Shown here: piece after piece, positions 54,157 to 63,225 of the stretch
Layout: every line of letters starts with the position of its first letter
How positions within the stretch are numbered: the stretch's first letter is position 1
NCBI RefSeq assembly: GCF_900631615.1
Contig: NZ_LR131273.1
Span: 868,001-932,000, forward strand
Length of the DNA: 64,000 nucleotides
Direction: 5' to 3'
DNA from: Tsukamurella paurometabola
Lineage (GTDB): Bacteria; Actinomycetota; Actinomycetes; Mycobacteriales; Mycobacteriaceae
Position numbers and translations under genes: made by a program
The notes under the pieces: model-generated
What the model saw: only the letters and a program-made list of their open reading frames with translations
The model's database searches: none
What the model was told of the DNA's origin: nothing

Positions 54157-55293
54157 TCAAGCCCCGGCGGCCACCCGATCGGGGGCCGTCCAGCGCGCCA
54201 CCGCGGCCAGGAGCGCCGCGGCCACGAGGACGCCGCCCGCGGTGAGGAACGCGGCGTCGTAGCCGTCCCCGAGCATCGGCGCGACGACCAGCGGGCCCAC
54301 GATCTGCCCCACGCCGTAGCCCGCGGTGAGCACCGCGGCCGAACGCGGAATGCCGATCCGCGCCCCGGCCTCCATCGACAGCATCACCGCGCCGATGAAC
54401 GTGCCGCCGAACAGCACCGCGGAGACCGCCGCGGCCGCAGGCCCGCGCACCAGCGAGGGCAGCACCGCCGAGACCACCTGCAGCAGCAGCGCGATCACCA
54501 GCAGCGATTCGGCGGAGCGGTACCGCCGCAGCCGCGCCCAGATCAGCGGCGAGACGGCGGCGGCGAGCCCGACGATCACCCAGGCCGCGGGGCCCTCCCA
54601 CGACCGCCCGCCCACCGCGACCGCGGCGACGAGGAAGGTGCCGAGCACGATGTAGCCGAGCCCCTCGAGGAAGTAGCTGATCCCCAGCGCCCACCCCGCG
54701 ATCCCGGGCCGGAGCGGGGCGCCCGCGGGGGCGGCACCGTCGGGCCGGTCGACGGTGCCGCCCCCGCCCGGCGGGAGCCGCCACGCGAACGCCCCGAACA
54801 CCGCGGTGGCGAGGGCGGCCACCCACCACAGCGCGCGCCAGCCGACCACCTCGCCGAGCGCGACGACGAGCACGCCCGATGCGGCGATCCCCACGCCGAC
54901 GCCGCAGAAGGCGACGCCGGCCGCCGCGGTCCCGGCGACGGCGCCGGCGCAGTAGACGAAGACGACGGCGCTGGCGAGGCCCGCGATCAGTCGCACCGCG
55001 GACCAGAGCGGCACGTTCACGGCGAGCACCATCGCGATCTCGCTCGCGACCAGGGCGATCAGCGAGGCCCGCAGCAGCACCGTGCTGCGGGCCAGCCGCG
55101 GCCAGAGCGCCAGCGCCAGTGCGCCGAGGAAGTAGCCCAGGTAGTTGAACGTGGCGACGATCGCGGTGGAACCGGGGGAGATCCCGGTCTGCTCCTGCAT
55201 GAGCGGCAGGATCGGCGTGTACACGAACCGGCCGAGTCCCATCGCCGCCGCGAGCCCGGCCAGGGCGCCGAAACCGAGCTGCCGCGTATTCAC
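54157..55293 (-). CDS. YbfB/YjiJ-family MFS transporter
   Basis: A 378-residue major-facilitator protein with about twelve helices: GFGALAGLAAAMGLGRFVYTPILPLMQEQTG at the start and FNYLGYFLGALALALWPR are typical of the YbfB/YjiJ group. Substrate unknown. It lies 32 bp upstream of the glyoxalase gene and 9 bp after the DHA2 transporter, on the same strand, so it may be co-transcribed with either. Confidence 0.83.
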   Translation of the reverse strand: MNTRQLGFGALAGLAAAMGLGRFVYTPILPLMQEQTGISPGSTAIVATFNYLGYFLGALALALWPRLARSTVLLRASLIALVASEIAMVLAVNVPLWSAVRLIAGLASAVVFVYCAGAVAGTAAAGVAFCGVGVGIAASGVLVVALGEVVGWRALWWVAALATAVFGAFAWRLPPGGGGTVDRPDGAAPAGAPLRPGIAGWALGISYFLEGLGYIVLGTFLVAAVAVGGRSWEGPAAWVIVGLAAAVSPLIWARLRRYRSAESLLVIALLLQVVSAVLPSLVRGPAAAAVSAVLFGGTFIGAVMLSMEAGARIGIPRSAAVLTAGYGVGQIVGPLVVAPMLGDGYDAAFLTAGGVLVAAALLAAVARWTAPDRVAAGA

Positions 55294-55302
55294 TACGCCA
55301 TT

Positions 55303-56685
55303 CTAACGAGCCGCCGTTTCCTGCTTCGCGGGCAGGAGCAGGGCGAGGACGAACGCCGCCGCCACGAGGCCGGCACTCACGAGCAGCGCACCGCGGTAGC
55401 CCGGGAGGACGGCGGCACCGTCGTTCAGCGAGGCCGACACCGTGACCAGGATCGCGAGCCCGAGGGCACCGCCCACCTGCCGGAAGGTGTTGAGCACGCC
55501 CGAGACCATGCCCGCCGCGGAGGGCGCCACCGCCGCCGTGGCGACGGCCGGGAGCGGCAGGAAGACCATGCCGATGCCCACCGAGGTCACCAGCGACGGG
55601 ATCAGGACCGCGGTGAGGAACCCGCCATCGGCGGGGAGCGGGGCGAACAGCAGGAAGCCGACCGTCGCCAGCGCTGTGCCGATCGCGACCACCCGCCGGG
55701 CGCCGATCCTCGGCACGAGGCGCGTGGCGATCTGCACGGCGACCACGATGCCGAAGGAGAAGGGCAGGAACATCAGTCCGGTCTTCGTCGCCGAATAGCC
55801 CAGGCCCATCTGCAGATACAGGGAGACGAAGTAGAACGCGCCGAACTGCCCCGCGACCACGAAGGCGAACACCAGGCACGGGACCAGCACCGCGCGCCGG
55901 CCGAGCGTACGGAAGTCGACCAGCGGCACCGTCGTTCGCCGCTCGACCGCGACGAACGCCGCGAGCAGCACCACGGCCACGACGAACCAGCCGAGCGTGC
56001 GCGCGCTACCCCAGCCGTGGTCGGTGGCCGCGACGATCCCGTACGCGAGCACCGTCAGCCCCGCCGTGGCGAGCGCTCCTCCGGCCCAATCGGTCCGACG
56101 GTCCGCCCCCGTCACCGGCCCGGGAGCCGCGGAGGTGAGCGCCAGACCGAGGGCCGAAACCACGGCGCCGCACGCGATCACGGTGCGCCAGCCGAACGCG
56201 TCGGTGAGCACGCCCGAGAGCACCACGCCCACCGCGCCGCCGACCGAGGCGCCGATCGCGATGGCCGCGAAGCCCTTCGCGCGCTGCTCCGGCTCGCGGA
56301 ACGTGAGCGCCACCGAGGTGATCGCCGCAGGCGCGATCGCGGCGGCACCGATCCCCTGCAGGACCCGGACCACGATCACCTGCCACGGCTCGTGGCACGC
56401 GTACGCGGCCAGGGAGGCGACGGTGAACAGTGCGAAGCCGAAGCGCAACAGCGCTCGCGGGCCGAACCGGTCCGACAGCCGGCCGGCGAGGAGGAGGAGC
56501 CCGCCGAAGACGATCGCGTAGGCGTTCACCACCCACGACAGGCCCTGCGGGCTGAAGTGCACATCGTCCCGGATCGCTCGGAGCGCGACGTTGGTGACGG
56601 ACGCGTCGAAGGCCACGAGGAACTGGGACAGCCCCGCCAGGAGTAGCGCCGCCCGCACGGGAGTTTTTTGTGTATCGAGTAACAT
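55303..56685 (-). CDS. DHA2-type MFS drug exporter
   Basis: A 460-residue, 14-helix MFS antiporter: FLVAFDASVTNVALRAIRDDV is the DHA2 motif D1 region, WVVNAYAIVFGGLLLLAGRLSDRFG motif A, and RVLQGIGAAAIAPAAITSV motif C. It exports drugs or metabolites by proton antiport. It diverges from a TetR gene 60 bp away whose product probably represses it. Confidence 0.9.
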   Translation of the reverse strand: MLLDTQKTPVRAALLLAGLSQFLVAFDASVTNVALRAIRDDVHFSPQGLSWVVNAYAIVFGGLLLLAGRLSDRFGPRALLRFGFALFTVASLAAYACHEPWQVIVVRVLQGIGAAAIAPAAITSVALTFREPEQRAKGFAAIAIGASVGGAVGVVLSGVLTDAFGWRTVIACGAVVSALGLALTSAAPGPVTGADRRTDWAGGALATAGLTVLAYGIVAATDHGWGSARTLGWFVVAVVLLAAFVAVERRTTVPLVDFRTLGRRAVLVPCLVFAFVVAGQFGAFYFVSLYLQMGLGYSATKTGLMFLPFSFGIVVAVQIATRLVPRIGARRVVAIGTALATVGFLLFAPLPADGGFLTAVLIPSLVTSVGIGMVFLPLPAVATAAVAPSAAGMVSGVLNTFRQVGGALGLAILVTVSASLNDGAAVLPGYRGALLVSAGLVAAAFVLALLLPAKQETAAR

Positions 56686-56745
56686 AATTTGGAAGGGTAG
56701 CCTCAGTCATCCTCGCTCACAAGCCCCCTCCGACAGAATGGGGAC

Positions 56746-57411
56746 ATGCGCCAGATCACGCCGCGCCGCGGCCGCCCGCCCAGCATCACGCGGGAACGGA
56801 TCGTCGAACGGGCCCTCGCCCGGCTCGACGAGGCCGGCGTCGACGGACTCACGATGAAGGAGCTCGCAGGCGACCTGGGCGTGACCACCATGGCCCTGTA
56901 CCGGCACGTGGACGACAAGGAGAACCTGCTGGCGCTGGCGCTCGACGCGATCGCGGAGCCCTTCGCGGCCATCCCGTTCCCGGACGAGCCGCGCGCATGC
57001 ATCCGGCTGGCGATGACCACCCTCTACAAGGCGCTCACGGCGCACCCGTGGGTGCCCGAGGCGCTCATCCGGCCGCAGCGGATCGGCCGGGGCGCACTCC
57101 TGCTCACCGACGCCGTGATGGGCGCGACGTACGAGCTCACCGGCGACCGCGCCGCAGCGCTCTCGGCCTACCGCGCACTCTGGAGCCTCACGCTCGGGAG
57201 CGTGCTCTCCCACCTGCGGCAGCGCGCGGAGGGGACGCCGCTGACGCACGAGCGCATGGACGAGCTCGTCGGGACGATGCCGGGCGACGCGGTGCCCAAC
57301 CTGCGCGCGAGCGCGGAGCTCGACGCGGAGCCCGCCACCGTCGAGGACTTCGCCGCGAGCCTCGCGGCCCTGATGACGGGCCTGTTCGGCCCCGAGGGGC
57401 CTGAGCCCTAG
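56746..57411 (+). CDS. TetR-family repressor (TetR C-terminal type)
   Basis: A 221-residue protein close to classical Tet[67 protein letters not shown], followed by a TetR_C-like helical domain. It diverges from the DHA2 exporter. The gap (56686-56745) is A/T-rich on the exporter side, with GTATCGAGTAAC as a weak inverted repeat. Stop overlaps the nagB stop by 4 bp. Confidence 0.88.
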   Translation: MRQITPRRGRPPSITRERIVERALARLDEAGVDGLTMKELAGDLGVTTMALYRHVDDKENLLALALDAIAEPFAAIPFPDEPRACIRLAMTTLYKALTAHPWVPEALIRPQRIGRGALLLTDAVMGATYELTGDRAAALSAYRALWSLTLGSVLSHLRQRAEGTPLTHERMDELVGTMPGDAVPNLRASAELDAEPATVEDFAASLAALMTGLFGPEGPEP

Positions 57412-58187
57412 AAGGGCTGGTTCTCCGGCTTGTTCGCCAGGACGTGCACGTAGTAGTCCCGCAGGCGCAGCTGCGACGCGGCGGCCTCGTCGATCACGAC
57501 GGTGACGTGCGGGTGGAACTGGAGCACCGACGCGGGATTGATCGCGGCGACGGGACCTTCGACGGTGGCCGCGATCGCCTCGGCCTTGCCCTCGCCCGTG
57601 GCGAGGAGCAGGAGGTGCCCCGCCTCGGAGATGGTGCCGAGGCCCTGGGTGAGCACGTGGATCGGCACCTCGTCGATGGACGCGAAGAACCGGGCGTTGT
57701 CCTCGCGGGTCTGCGTGGTGAGGGTCTTGATGCGGGTGCGCGAGGCGAGCGAGGAGACGGGCTCGTTGAAGCCGATGTGCCCGTCGGTGCCGATGCCCAG
57801 CAGCTGCACGTCGACGCCGCCCGCGGCCTTGATCGCCTCCTCGTAGCGCGTGGCCTCGGCGGCGATGTCGGCGGCGGTGCCGTCCGGCCCCTCGACCTTG
57901 GCGTCGGGGATGTCGACGTGCGAGGTGAACTCCTTGCGGATCACCTCGCGGTAGCTCTCGGGGTGCCCCTTCGGCAGCCCGACGTACTCGTCGAGGTTGA
58001 AGGAGACGCAGTCCTTGAAGCTCAGTCCCTCGTCGCGGTGGCGGCGGATCAGCTCCTGGTACGTGGCGAGCGGGGTGGAACCGGTGGCCAGTCCCAGCAC
58101 GGCGGGACCGCGGCGCACGTGGTCGGCCACGATGTCGGCGGCGGTGACGGCAACGTCGGCGGGGGTCGGGCGGATCACGATTTCCAT
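57408..58187 (-). CDS. nagB: Glucosamine-6-phosphate deaminase
   Basis: A 259-residue NagB, which converts glucosamine-6-phosphate to fructose-6-phosphate and ammonia. [46 protein letters not shown] (with catalytic Asp and Glu), [25 protein letters not shown] (with catalytic His) are clear. No nagA or amino-sugar transporter is adjacent. Confidence 0.95.
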   Translation of the reverse strand: MEIVIRPTPADVAVTAADIVADHVRRGPAVLGLATGSTPLATYQELIRRHRDEGLSFKDCVSFNLDEYVGLPKGHPESYREVIRKEFTSHVDIPDAKVEGPDGTAADIAAEATRYEEAIKAAGGVDVQLLGIGTDGHIGFNEPVSSLASRTRIKTLTTQTREDNARFFASIDEVPIHVLTQGLGTISEAGHLLLLATGEGKAEAIAATVEGPVAAINPASVLQFHPHVTVVIDEAAASQLRLRDYYVHVLANKPENQPF

Positions 58188-58252
58188 GGGGCCAGTCTAA
58201 AGGCCCCGCGCACCGAATACCCGCAGATCAGCGAAACTGGTCATAACCAAAA

Positions 58253-58753
58253 TCAGGCGTCTCGTGCGCGACCCCGGAGACCTCCGATGAGGAGCACCAG
58301 GCCCGGCCCGCCCACCAGGAGCGCGAACCCGAAGGCCCCGAAGATCCCGCCCAGCAGGCGCGGCATGTCGGGCCGCTTCCCCAGCACGACCTCCGTGTAG
58401 CCCGGCGTCGGCGGGCACGTCGCCGTGATCGCGCCGGAGCCCGTGTCGAAGACGCGGAGCACCATCCGGTTCTCCACGGTGACACCCCCGGACACCTCGC
58501 GCAGCGGGATCGGCGCACCGTCGGGTCCGGTCAGCGTGCACGACGGTGCGCCCTCCTTCGTCCGCGTCGCCGCGAGCACCGCGTACTCCGCGCCGGCCGG
58601 CAGCTCGACGGTGTGCGGCGCACCGTCGAGCGGGACGGGCCGCGCGTCCAGCCGGAACTGCGGCAGCGTGAGCGTGAGAACCAGGAGGATCGGCACCACG
58701 ATCGCCGCGAGGAGCATCGCGGCGCCGGCGCGGAGCTTCGTCGTGGGGTTCAC
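58253..58753 (-). CDS. Two-span membrane protein with external domain, unknown
   Basis: A 166-residue protein from GTG 58753 (VNPTTKLRAGAAML). A first membrane helix (MLLAAIVVPILLVLTLTLPQF) is followed by about 90 external residues with two cysteines (SCTLTGPDG, ATCPPTPG), probably a disulfide, and a second helix (LLGGIFGAFGFALLVGGPGLVLLIGGL). The layout is common in Mycobacteriales membrane proteins of unknown role. Confidence 0.65.
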   Translation of the reverse strand: MNPTTKLRAGAAMLLAAIVVPILLVLTLTLPQFRLDARPVPLDGAPHTVELPAGAEYAVLAATRTKEGAPSCTLTGPDGAPIPLREVSGGVTVENRMVLRVFDTGSGAITATCPPTPGYTEVVLGKRPDMPRLLGGIFGAFGFALLVGGPGLVLLIGGLRGRARDA

Positions 58754-58863
58754 ACGACAGACCCTAGGGCCGGAAAGCCCGATTCGTGGCGGTTCGCGGC
58801 CCCACATTAATGCACGTCACAATGCCCCCGGCGGGCGTGACGCTCGCCGCACCCGGTTGCTTG

Positions 58864-58880
58864 AGTTGTATTCTGCAACT
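58864..58880. promoter_or_regulatory. AGTTG/CAACT palindrome before the second DHA2 gene
   Basis: AGTTG-TATTCTG-CAACT has perfect 5-bp arms 14 bp before the exporter start. The form resembles MarR-family operators. No MarR gene is adjacent, so the regulator would be encoded elsewhere. Confidence 0.5.
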
Positions 58881-58893
58881 ACCGTCGGACGGC

Positions 58894-60393
58894 ATGACAG
58901 ACATGCTCCGAAAGACCCGTGCCGGGGCCCCGTCGGACGGACTCCTCATCGCCGTCCTGTGCCTCGGCGGACTCCTCGCCTCCCTCATGCAGTCGCTGGT
59001 GGTGCCGCTCGTCGGCCAGCTGCCGCACCTGCTGGACACCACGGCCGACAACGCCTCGTGGGTCATCACCTCCACCCTGCTCGCCTCGTCGGTCGCCATG
59101 CCCATCGCCGGGCGCCTCGGCGACATGTACGGCAAGCGCCTCATCCTGCTCACCAGCCTGCTGAGTCTCATCGCCGGATCGCTGATCTGCGCGCTGTCGC
59201 ACACGCTGCTGCTCACCGTCGTGGGCCGCTCGTTCCAGGGCTTCGCGATGGGCCTGGTGCCGGTGGGCATCTCGCTCATGCGCGACGAGTTGCACGCGCG
59301 CAAGATCCCCGGCGCCGTCGCGCTCATGTCGGCGATGCTCGGCGTGGGCGGCGCGATCGGTATCCCGTTCGGCGCCTACATCTCCGAGCACTTCGACTAC
59401 CACACGCTGTTCTGGTTCTCACTCGCGCTGGGCGTCATCACGCTCGGGCTGGTGTACGTCGTGGTCCCCGAGTCGCCGAACCTCAACCCCGGGAAGTTCG
59501 ACGTGGTCGGCACCGTCGGGCTGAGCGTCGGCCTGGTCTCCGTGCTGCTGTCGATCACCAAGGGGCAGAGCTGGGGGTGGACCTCGGCGGCCACGATCGG
59601 CTGCGCCGTCGGCGGCGTCGTCGTCCTCGTCCTGTGGGGATGGTGGGAGCTGCGCACCCGCGAATCCCTGGTGGATCTGCGGATCTCGGCGCGCCGGCCG
59701 ATCCTGCTGACCAACCTCGCCTCGATCATGGTCGGCTTCGCGATGTTCTCGCTCATGCTGACCATGCCGCAGCTGCTGCAGATCCCCGAGGCCACCGGCT
59801 ACGGCCTCGGCCTGACGATGCTCAACGCGGGCCTGTGGATGGTGCCCGGCGGCCTCGTGATGATGGCGCTCTCCCCCGTCTCCGCGCTGCTCACCAAGCG
59901 GATCGGCGCGCGCCTGACGCTCGCGATCGGCGCCACCATGTCGGCGGCGGGCTACTTCGCCCTGCTCGGTCTCACCGACGCGACGTGGAAGATGTCGCTC
60001 GGCTCGATGATCGTGTTCGGCGGTGTGGGCGTGGCGTACTCGGCGATGCCCGCCCTCATCATGGGCAACGTCCCGGAGACCGAGTCGGCCGCCGCGAACG
60101 GCCTCAACTCGCTCATGCGCTCGATGGGTACCGCGGTCGCCTCGGCCGTGATGGCGACGGTGCTCACCCGCACCACCATCACCCTGGGCGCCGGCACTCC
60201 GCGCGCCGTCGAGCTGCCCGCGGAGTCCGCGTTCACCGAGTCGTTCGTGATCGCCGGCGTCGTCGCCGCGGTCGCCGCCGTGGTGGCCCTGGCCATCCCG
60301 CGCTCGCGCGCCGCCGGCGATGCCGAGGCGGCCGACGAGGTCAGCGCTCCGGGAGCTCCGGAAAATCTGGCAGCAGGTGCTCGAAGGGCTTGA
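58894..60393 (+). CDS. DHA2-type MFS transporter
   Basis: A 499-residue, 14-helix MFS exporter: LGGLLASLMQSLVVPLVGQLPHLLD, NASWVITSTLLASSVAMPIAGRLGDMYGKRLILL (motif A) and VVGRSFQGFAMGLVPVGISLMRDEL (motif C region). ATG 58894 (MTDMLRKTRAG) is preferred because an operator-like palindrome lies just before it; the frame upstream has no matching start. Its last 53 bp overlap the converging YbjN gene. Confidence 0.88.
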   Translation: MTDMLRKTRAGAPSDGLLIAVLCLGGLLASLMQSLVVPLVGQLPHLLDTTADNASWVITSTLLASSVAMPIAGRLGDMYGKRLILLTSLLSLIAGSLICALSHTLLLTVVGRSFQGFAMGLVPVGISLMRDELHARKIPGAVALMSAMLGVGGAIGIPFGAYISEHFDYHTLFWFSLALGVITLGLVYVVVPESPNLNPGKFDVVGTVGLSVGLVSVLLSITKGQSWGWTSAATIGCAVGGVVVLVLWGWWELRTRESLVDLRISARRPILLTNLASIMVGFAMFSLMLTMPQLLQIPEATGYGLGLTMLNAGLWMVPGGLVMMALSPVSALLTKRIGARLTLAIGATMSAAGYFALLGLTDATWKMSLGSMIVFGGVGVAYSAMPALIMGNVPETESAAANGLNSLMRSMGTAVASAVMATVLTRTTITLGAGTPRAVELPAESAFTESFVIAGVVAAVAAVVALAIPRSRAAGDAEAADEVSAPGAPENLAAGARRA

Positions 60394-60856
60394 GGTTCCA
60401 CAACGGTTCGCCGCGGGAGACGCGCCAGTCGAACTCGCGGCGGATCGCGGTGGAGAAGCCGAGCTCGAGCAGGGTGTTGAAGTCGCCGTCGGCGGCCTCG
60501 AGGACCTGCCCCAGGATCCGGTCGAGCTCGTCCTCGGTCAGCTCGGCGAACCGGCCGGTGAGGTAGATGTCGCCCGCCTTGTCGAGGGTGTACGCCACCC
60601 CGTACAGGCGCCGGTTGCGTTGCAGCAGATAGCGGTACACGCCCTCGAAGTTCTCGTCGACGTGCCGGCAGACGAAGGCCTCCACCCGCGCGCCGTGCGT
60701 GCCCAGCGTCAGCAGGGTGGTGGTCTTCAGCTTCTTCTCGCCGGGCAGCTCGATCACGAAGTGGGCGTCGTCCTTGCCCGACTCCTCCTTGCGCGTGAAC
60801 TCGAGCTCCCGATCGGTGAGTGCCTTCTCGATCTGCTCGGGCGTCATCGTGGTCAT
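60341..60856 (-). CDS. YbjN-domain protein (Rv0487-like)
   Basis: A 171-residue YbjN-type protein: [74 protein letters not shown]. The fold resembles type III secretion chaperones; function unknown. The ATG overlaps the mshA stop (ATGA), so the two are coupled, as in mycobacteria where the gene follows mshA. Confidence 0.85.
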   Translation of the reverse strand: MTTMTPEQIEKALTDRELEFTRKEESGKDDAHFVIELPGEKKLKTTTLLTLGTHGARVEAFVCRHVDENFEGVYRYLLQRNRRLYGVAYTLDKAGDIYLTGRFAELTEDELDRILGQVLEAADGDFNTLLELGFSTAIRREFDWRVSRGEPLWNLKPFEHLLPDFPELPER

Positions 60857-62175
60857 ACTCGTGCTCCCGTCCGGCGCCGGCGGCGGCGCACCGTCTGCAC
60901 CGCCACGGTTCGCGCCTCGATCGCCTTCGCGTAACTCTCCAGCAGGCCGTCGGCCGTGCGCGCCCAGGAGAACTGCCGGGCGTGGGCGGCGGCACCGTCG
61001 GCGAGCCGCTGCCGCAGCGCGGGATCCGCGGTGAGCTCGTCCAGCACGGCGGTCCACACCGGCGGCTCGTGCCCGTCGACCAGGCGGCCGGAGACCCCGT
61101 CGGCGACGGCGACCGGCAGCCCGCCGACCTGCGCCGCCACGACCGGCGTGCCGCACGCCTGCGCCTCGACGGCGACGAGGCCGAACGACTCGGAGTAGCT
61201 GGGCACGACGACCACGTCGGACGCGCGGTAGACCTCGGCGAGGCCCGCGGGCGGGCGCGGCGGCCCGAAGGTCACCGCGTGCTCGATGCCGAGCTCGCGG
61301 GCCAGCGCGATGAGCGCGTCGGGGCGCTCGAGGCCGGTGCCCGACGGCCCGCCGATCACGAGCACGCGGATGCGCCGCTCGGGGTGCGCGTGGATCAGCG
61401 GCGCGGCGGCGCGCAGCAGCAGGTCCGGGGCCTTGTGCGGCTGAATGCGGCCGACGAACGTGAGCACCAGCTCCTCGGGCGCGAGGCCGAGCCCCCGGCG
61501 GGCCGCAGCGCGGGCGTCGTCCGAGGCCGCGGGCGTGTAGGTGTTCAGGTCGGCGCCGGGGTAGACCACGTCGATCCGGTCGGGCGGGACGTCGTGGATC
61601 CGGGCCAGCTGGCCGGCCTCGACCTCGGTGTTGACGATGAGCCGATCGGCCTCGTCGGAGACCTGCTGCTCGCCGATGAGGCGGGCCTGGGGCTCCGCGG
61701 TGTCACCGACGGCGAGGGCGTCGTTCTTCACCGCGGCCAGGGTGTGCGCGGTGTGCACCAGCGGCACGCCCCAGCGGTCGCGCGCGAGCCAGCCGACCTG
61801 GCCGGAGAGCCAGTAGTGCGAGTGGATGAGGTCGAAGTAGCCGGGCTCCTCGCGGGCCTCGGCCCGCTGCACTCCCGCCGCGAAGGCGCAGAGCTGAGCC
61901 GGCAGGTCCGTCTTGTCGAGTCCCTCGAAGGGGCCGGCGACGATGTTGCGCACCCGGATGCCGGGCGCGGCTTCGACGATCGGCTGATCCGTGGATGCGG
62001 TGGCGCGGGTGAAGATCTCCACCTCGATGCCCCGCTTGGCGAGCTCGAGGGAGGTCTGCCAGATGTAGACGTTCATCCCGCCCGCGTCGCCCGTGCCGGG
62101 CTGCGCCAGCGGCGAGGTGTGCACCGACAGCACCGCGATCCGGCGCGGCACGGCCGCGGACTTCCCAGTAGGCAC
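60853..62175 (-). CDS. mshA: D-inositol-3-phosphate glycosyltransferase (mycothiol synthesis)
   Basis: A 440-residue GT-B enzyme that links GlcNAc to inositol-3-phosphate, the first step of mycothiol. [28 protein letters not shown] is the MshA opening; [41 protein letters not shown] and [24 protein letters not shown] (with the donor-binding Glu) follow. It starts 10 bp after the hydrolase gene and ends in YbjN, so the three form one unit. Confidence 0.95.
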   Translation of the reverse strand: MPTGKSAAVPRRIAVLSVHTSPLAQPGTGDAGGMNVYIWQTSLELAKRGIEVEIFTRATASTDQPIVEAAPGIRVRNIVAGPFEGLDKTDLPAQLCAFAAGVQRAEAREEPGYFDLIHSHYWLSGQVGWLARDRWGVPLVHTAHTLAAVKNDALAVGDTAEPQARLIGEQQVSDEADRLIVNTEVEAGQLARIHDVPPDRIDVVYPGADLNTYTPAASDDARAAARRGLGLAPEELVLTFVGRIQPHKAPDLLLRAAAPLIHAHPERRIRVLVIGGPSGTGLERPDALIALARELGIEHAVTFGPPRPPAGLAEVYRASDVVVVPSYSESFGLVAVEAQACGTPVVAAQVGGLPVAVADGVSGRLVDGHEPPVWTAVLDELTADPALRQRLADGAAAHARQFSWARTADGLLESYAKAIEARTVAVQTVRRRRRRTGARV

Positions 62176-62185
62176 GCCCTCCAGC

Positions 62186-63052
62186 CTAACCCTGCAGGGC
62201 CAGGAGCTCGCGGGCGCTGCGAGCCGGATCCACCACGAACGGCGCGTGGCCGCCGCCGTCCCACCACGACAGGGTGGCGTTCGGCAGGATGCGTGCGTGA
62301 TGCTCCGCGGTCGACGGCGCCACCACCTCGTCGTCGCGGCCGTGCTGCACCAGGACCGGGAAGGTCCAGGCCGCGAGGTCGGCGTCGTGGTCGACGGTGC
62401 GCCGGAACAGGCCGCCGCGCACCGCCGGAGGCGTGGACAGCGCGATACCGAACTGCTGCTGGGCGACGGGGCCGAGCGCGTCCTGATCGAAGCCGTGCGG
62501 CAGCATCCGCAGCTTGGCCAGCGCCGTGATCGCCTTACCGGGGTGCGCCGACAGCGCGGCCGGCAGGGCCGCGTTCATCGACGCGCCGGTGACGCCGCCG
62601 GGGAACGGGCCGGTGTCCTTCGCGCCGCCGATGGAGGTGATCGCACCGATGAGGCCCACAGCCTTGACGCCGTCGGTGCCGTGGGTCGCGAGGTGATCGG
62701 CGATGATCAGGCCGCCGTACGACCAGCCGACGAGGATCACGTCGCTCAGGCCGAGGTCGCGGCGGACCACCGCGAGATCGTCGGCGAAGCGCTCCGTGGA
62801 GTACGGGTGCTCGGAATCCGGGACCGAGCTGCGGCCGTGGCCGCGGTTGTCCACGGCGACCACGCGGTGGCCGGCACCGGTCAGCTCGCCGATGAACGGC
62901 GCGCCCCACGAGTCCGAACTCGCCGACCAGCCGTGGACCAGCAGGAACGCCGGCTTGGCCGGGTCCGCTCCCTCCGCGTGGTCGGCGTAGAAGATCTCCG
63001 TGCCGTCGTACGAGACGGCCAAGCCCACTGATCGAGTCACGGCTTCGACCAT
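62186..63052 (-). CDS. Alpha/beta-fold hydrolase
   Basis: A 288-residue alpha/beta hydrolase. The oxyanion strand is [23 protein letters not shown] follows, the nucleophile is Ser in GWSYGG, the acid lies in QHGRDDEVV and the catalytic His in [10 protein letters not shown]. Substrate unknown. ATG 63052 is given; a GTG two codons upstream is possible. It is upstream of mshA by 10 bp. Confidence 0.85.
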   Translation of the reverse strand: MVEAVTRSVGLAVSYDGTEIFYADHAEGADPAKPAFLLVHGWSASSDSWGAPFIGELTGAGHRVVAVDNRGHGRSSVPDSEHPYSTERFADDLAVVRRDLGLSDVILVGWSYGGLIIADHLATHGTDGVKAVGLIGAITSIGGAKDTGPFPGGVTGASMNAALPAALSAHPGKAITALAKLRMLPHGFDQDALGPVAQQQFGIALSTPPAVRGGLFRRTVDHDADLAAWTFPVLVQHGRDDEVVAPSTAEHHARILPNATLSWWDGGGHAPFVVDPARSARELLALQG

Positions 63053-63161
63053 AGCCACGCGGCCTGCGCCTCGTTCTGCGCAGCCTCGAGTTCGCTGCGG
63101 CGGGAATGACCGATGCGAACGACGATGCCCTCCTTCCAACCCGAGGAACCCGCGAGGAATT

Positions 63162-63181
63162 AATCGGACTACGGTCCGGTT
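63162..63181. promoter_or_regulatory. CGGAC/GTCCG operator-like palindrome before the pirin gene
   Basis: AATCGGACTACGGTCCGGTT: arms AA.CGGAC and GTCCG.TT pair at 7 of 8 positions. It lies in the 173-bp divergent gap, 45 bp before the pirin start. The GGAC...GTCC form is common for TetR-type repressors. No regulator gene is adjacent in the window. Confidence 0.5.
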
Positions 63182-63225
63182 GATGGTAGTGTCAGCTTCA
63201 CCAGCCACTCCACGAGGAGGACGAC

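Noticed and set aside
56686-56745. Clear TetR operator between the DHA2 exporter and its TetR gene
   Set aside because: The A/T-rich stretch holds only a weak inverted repeat (GTATCGAGTAAC); not strong enough to list as a site.
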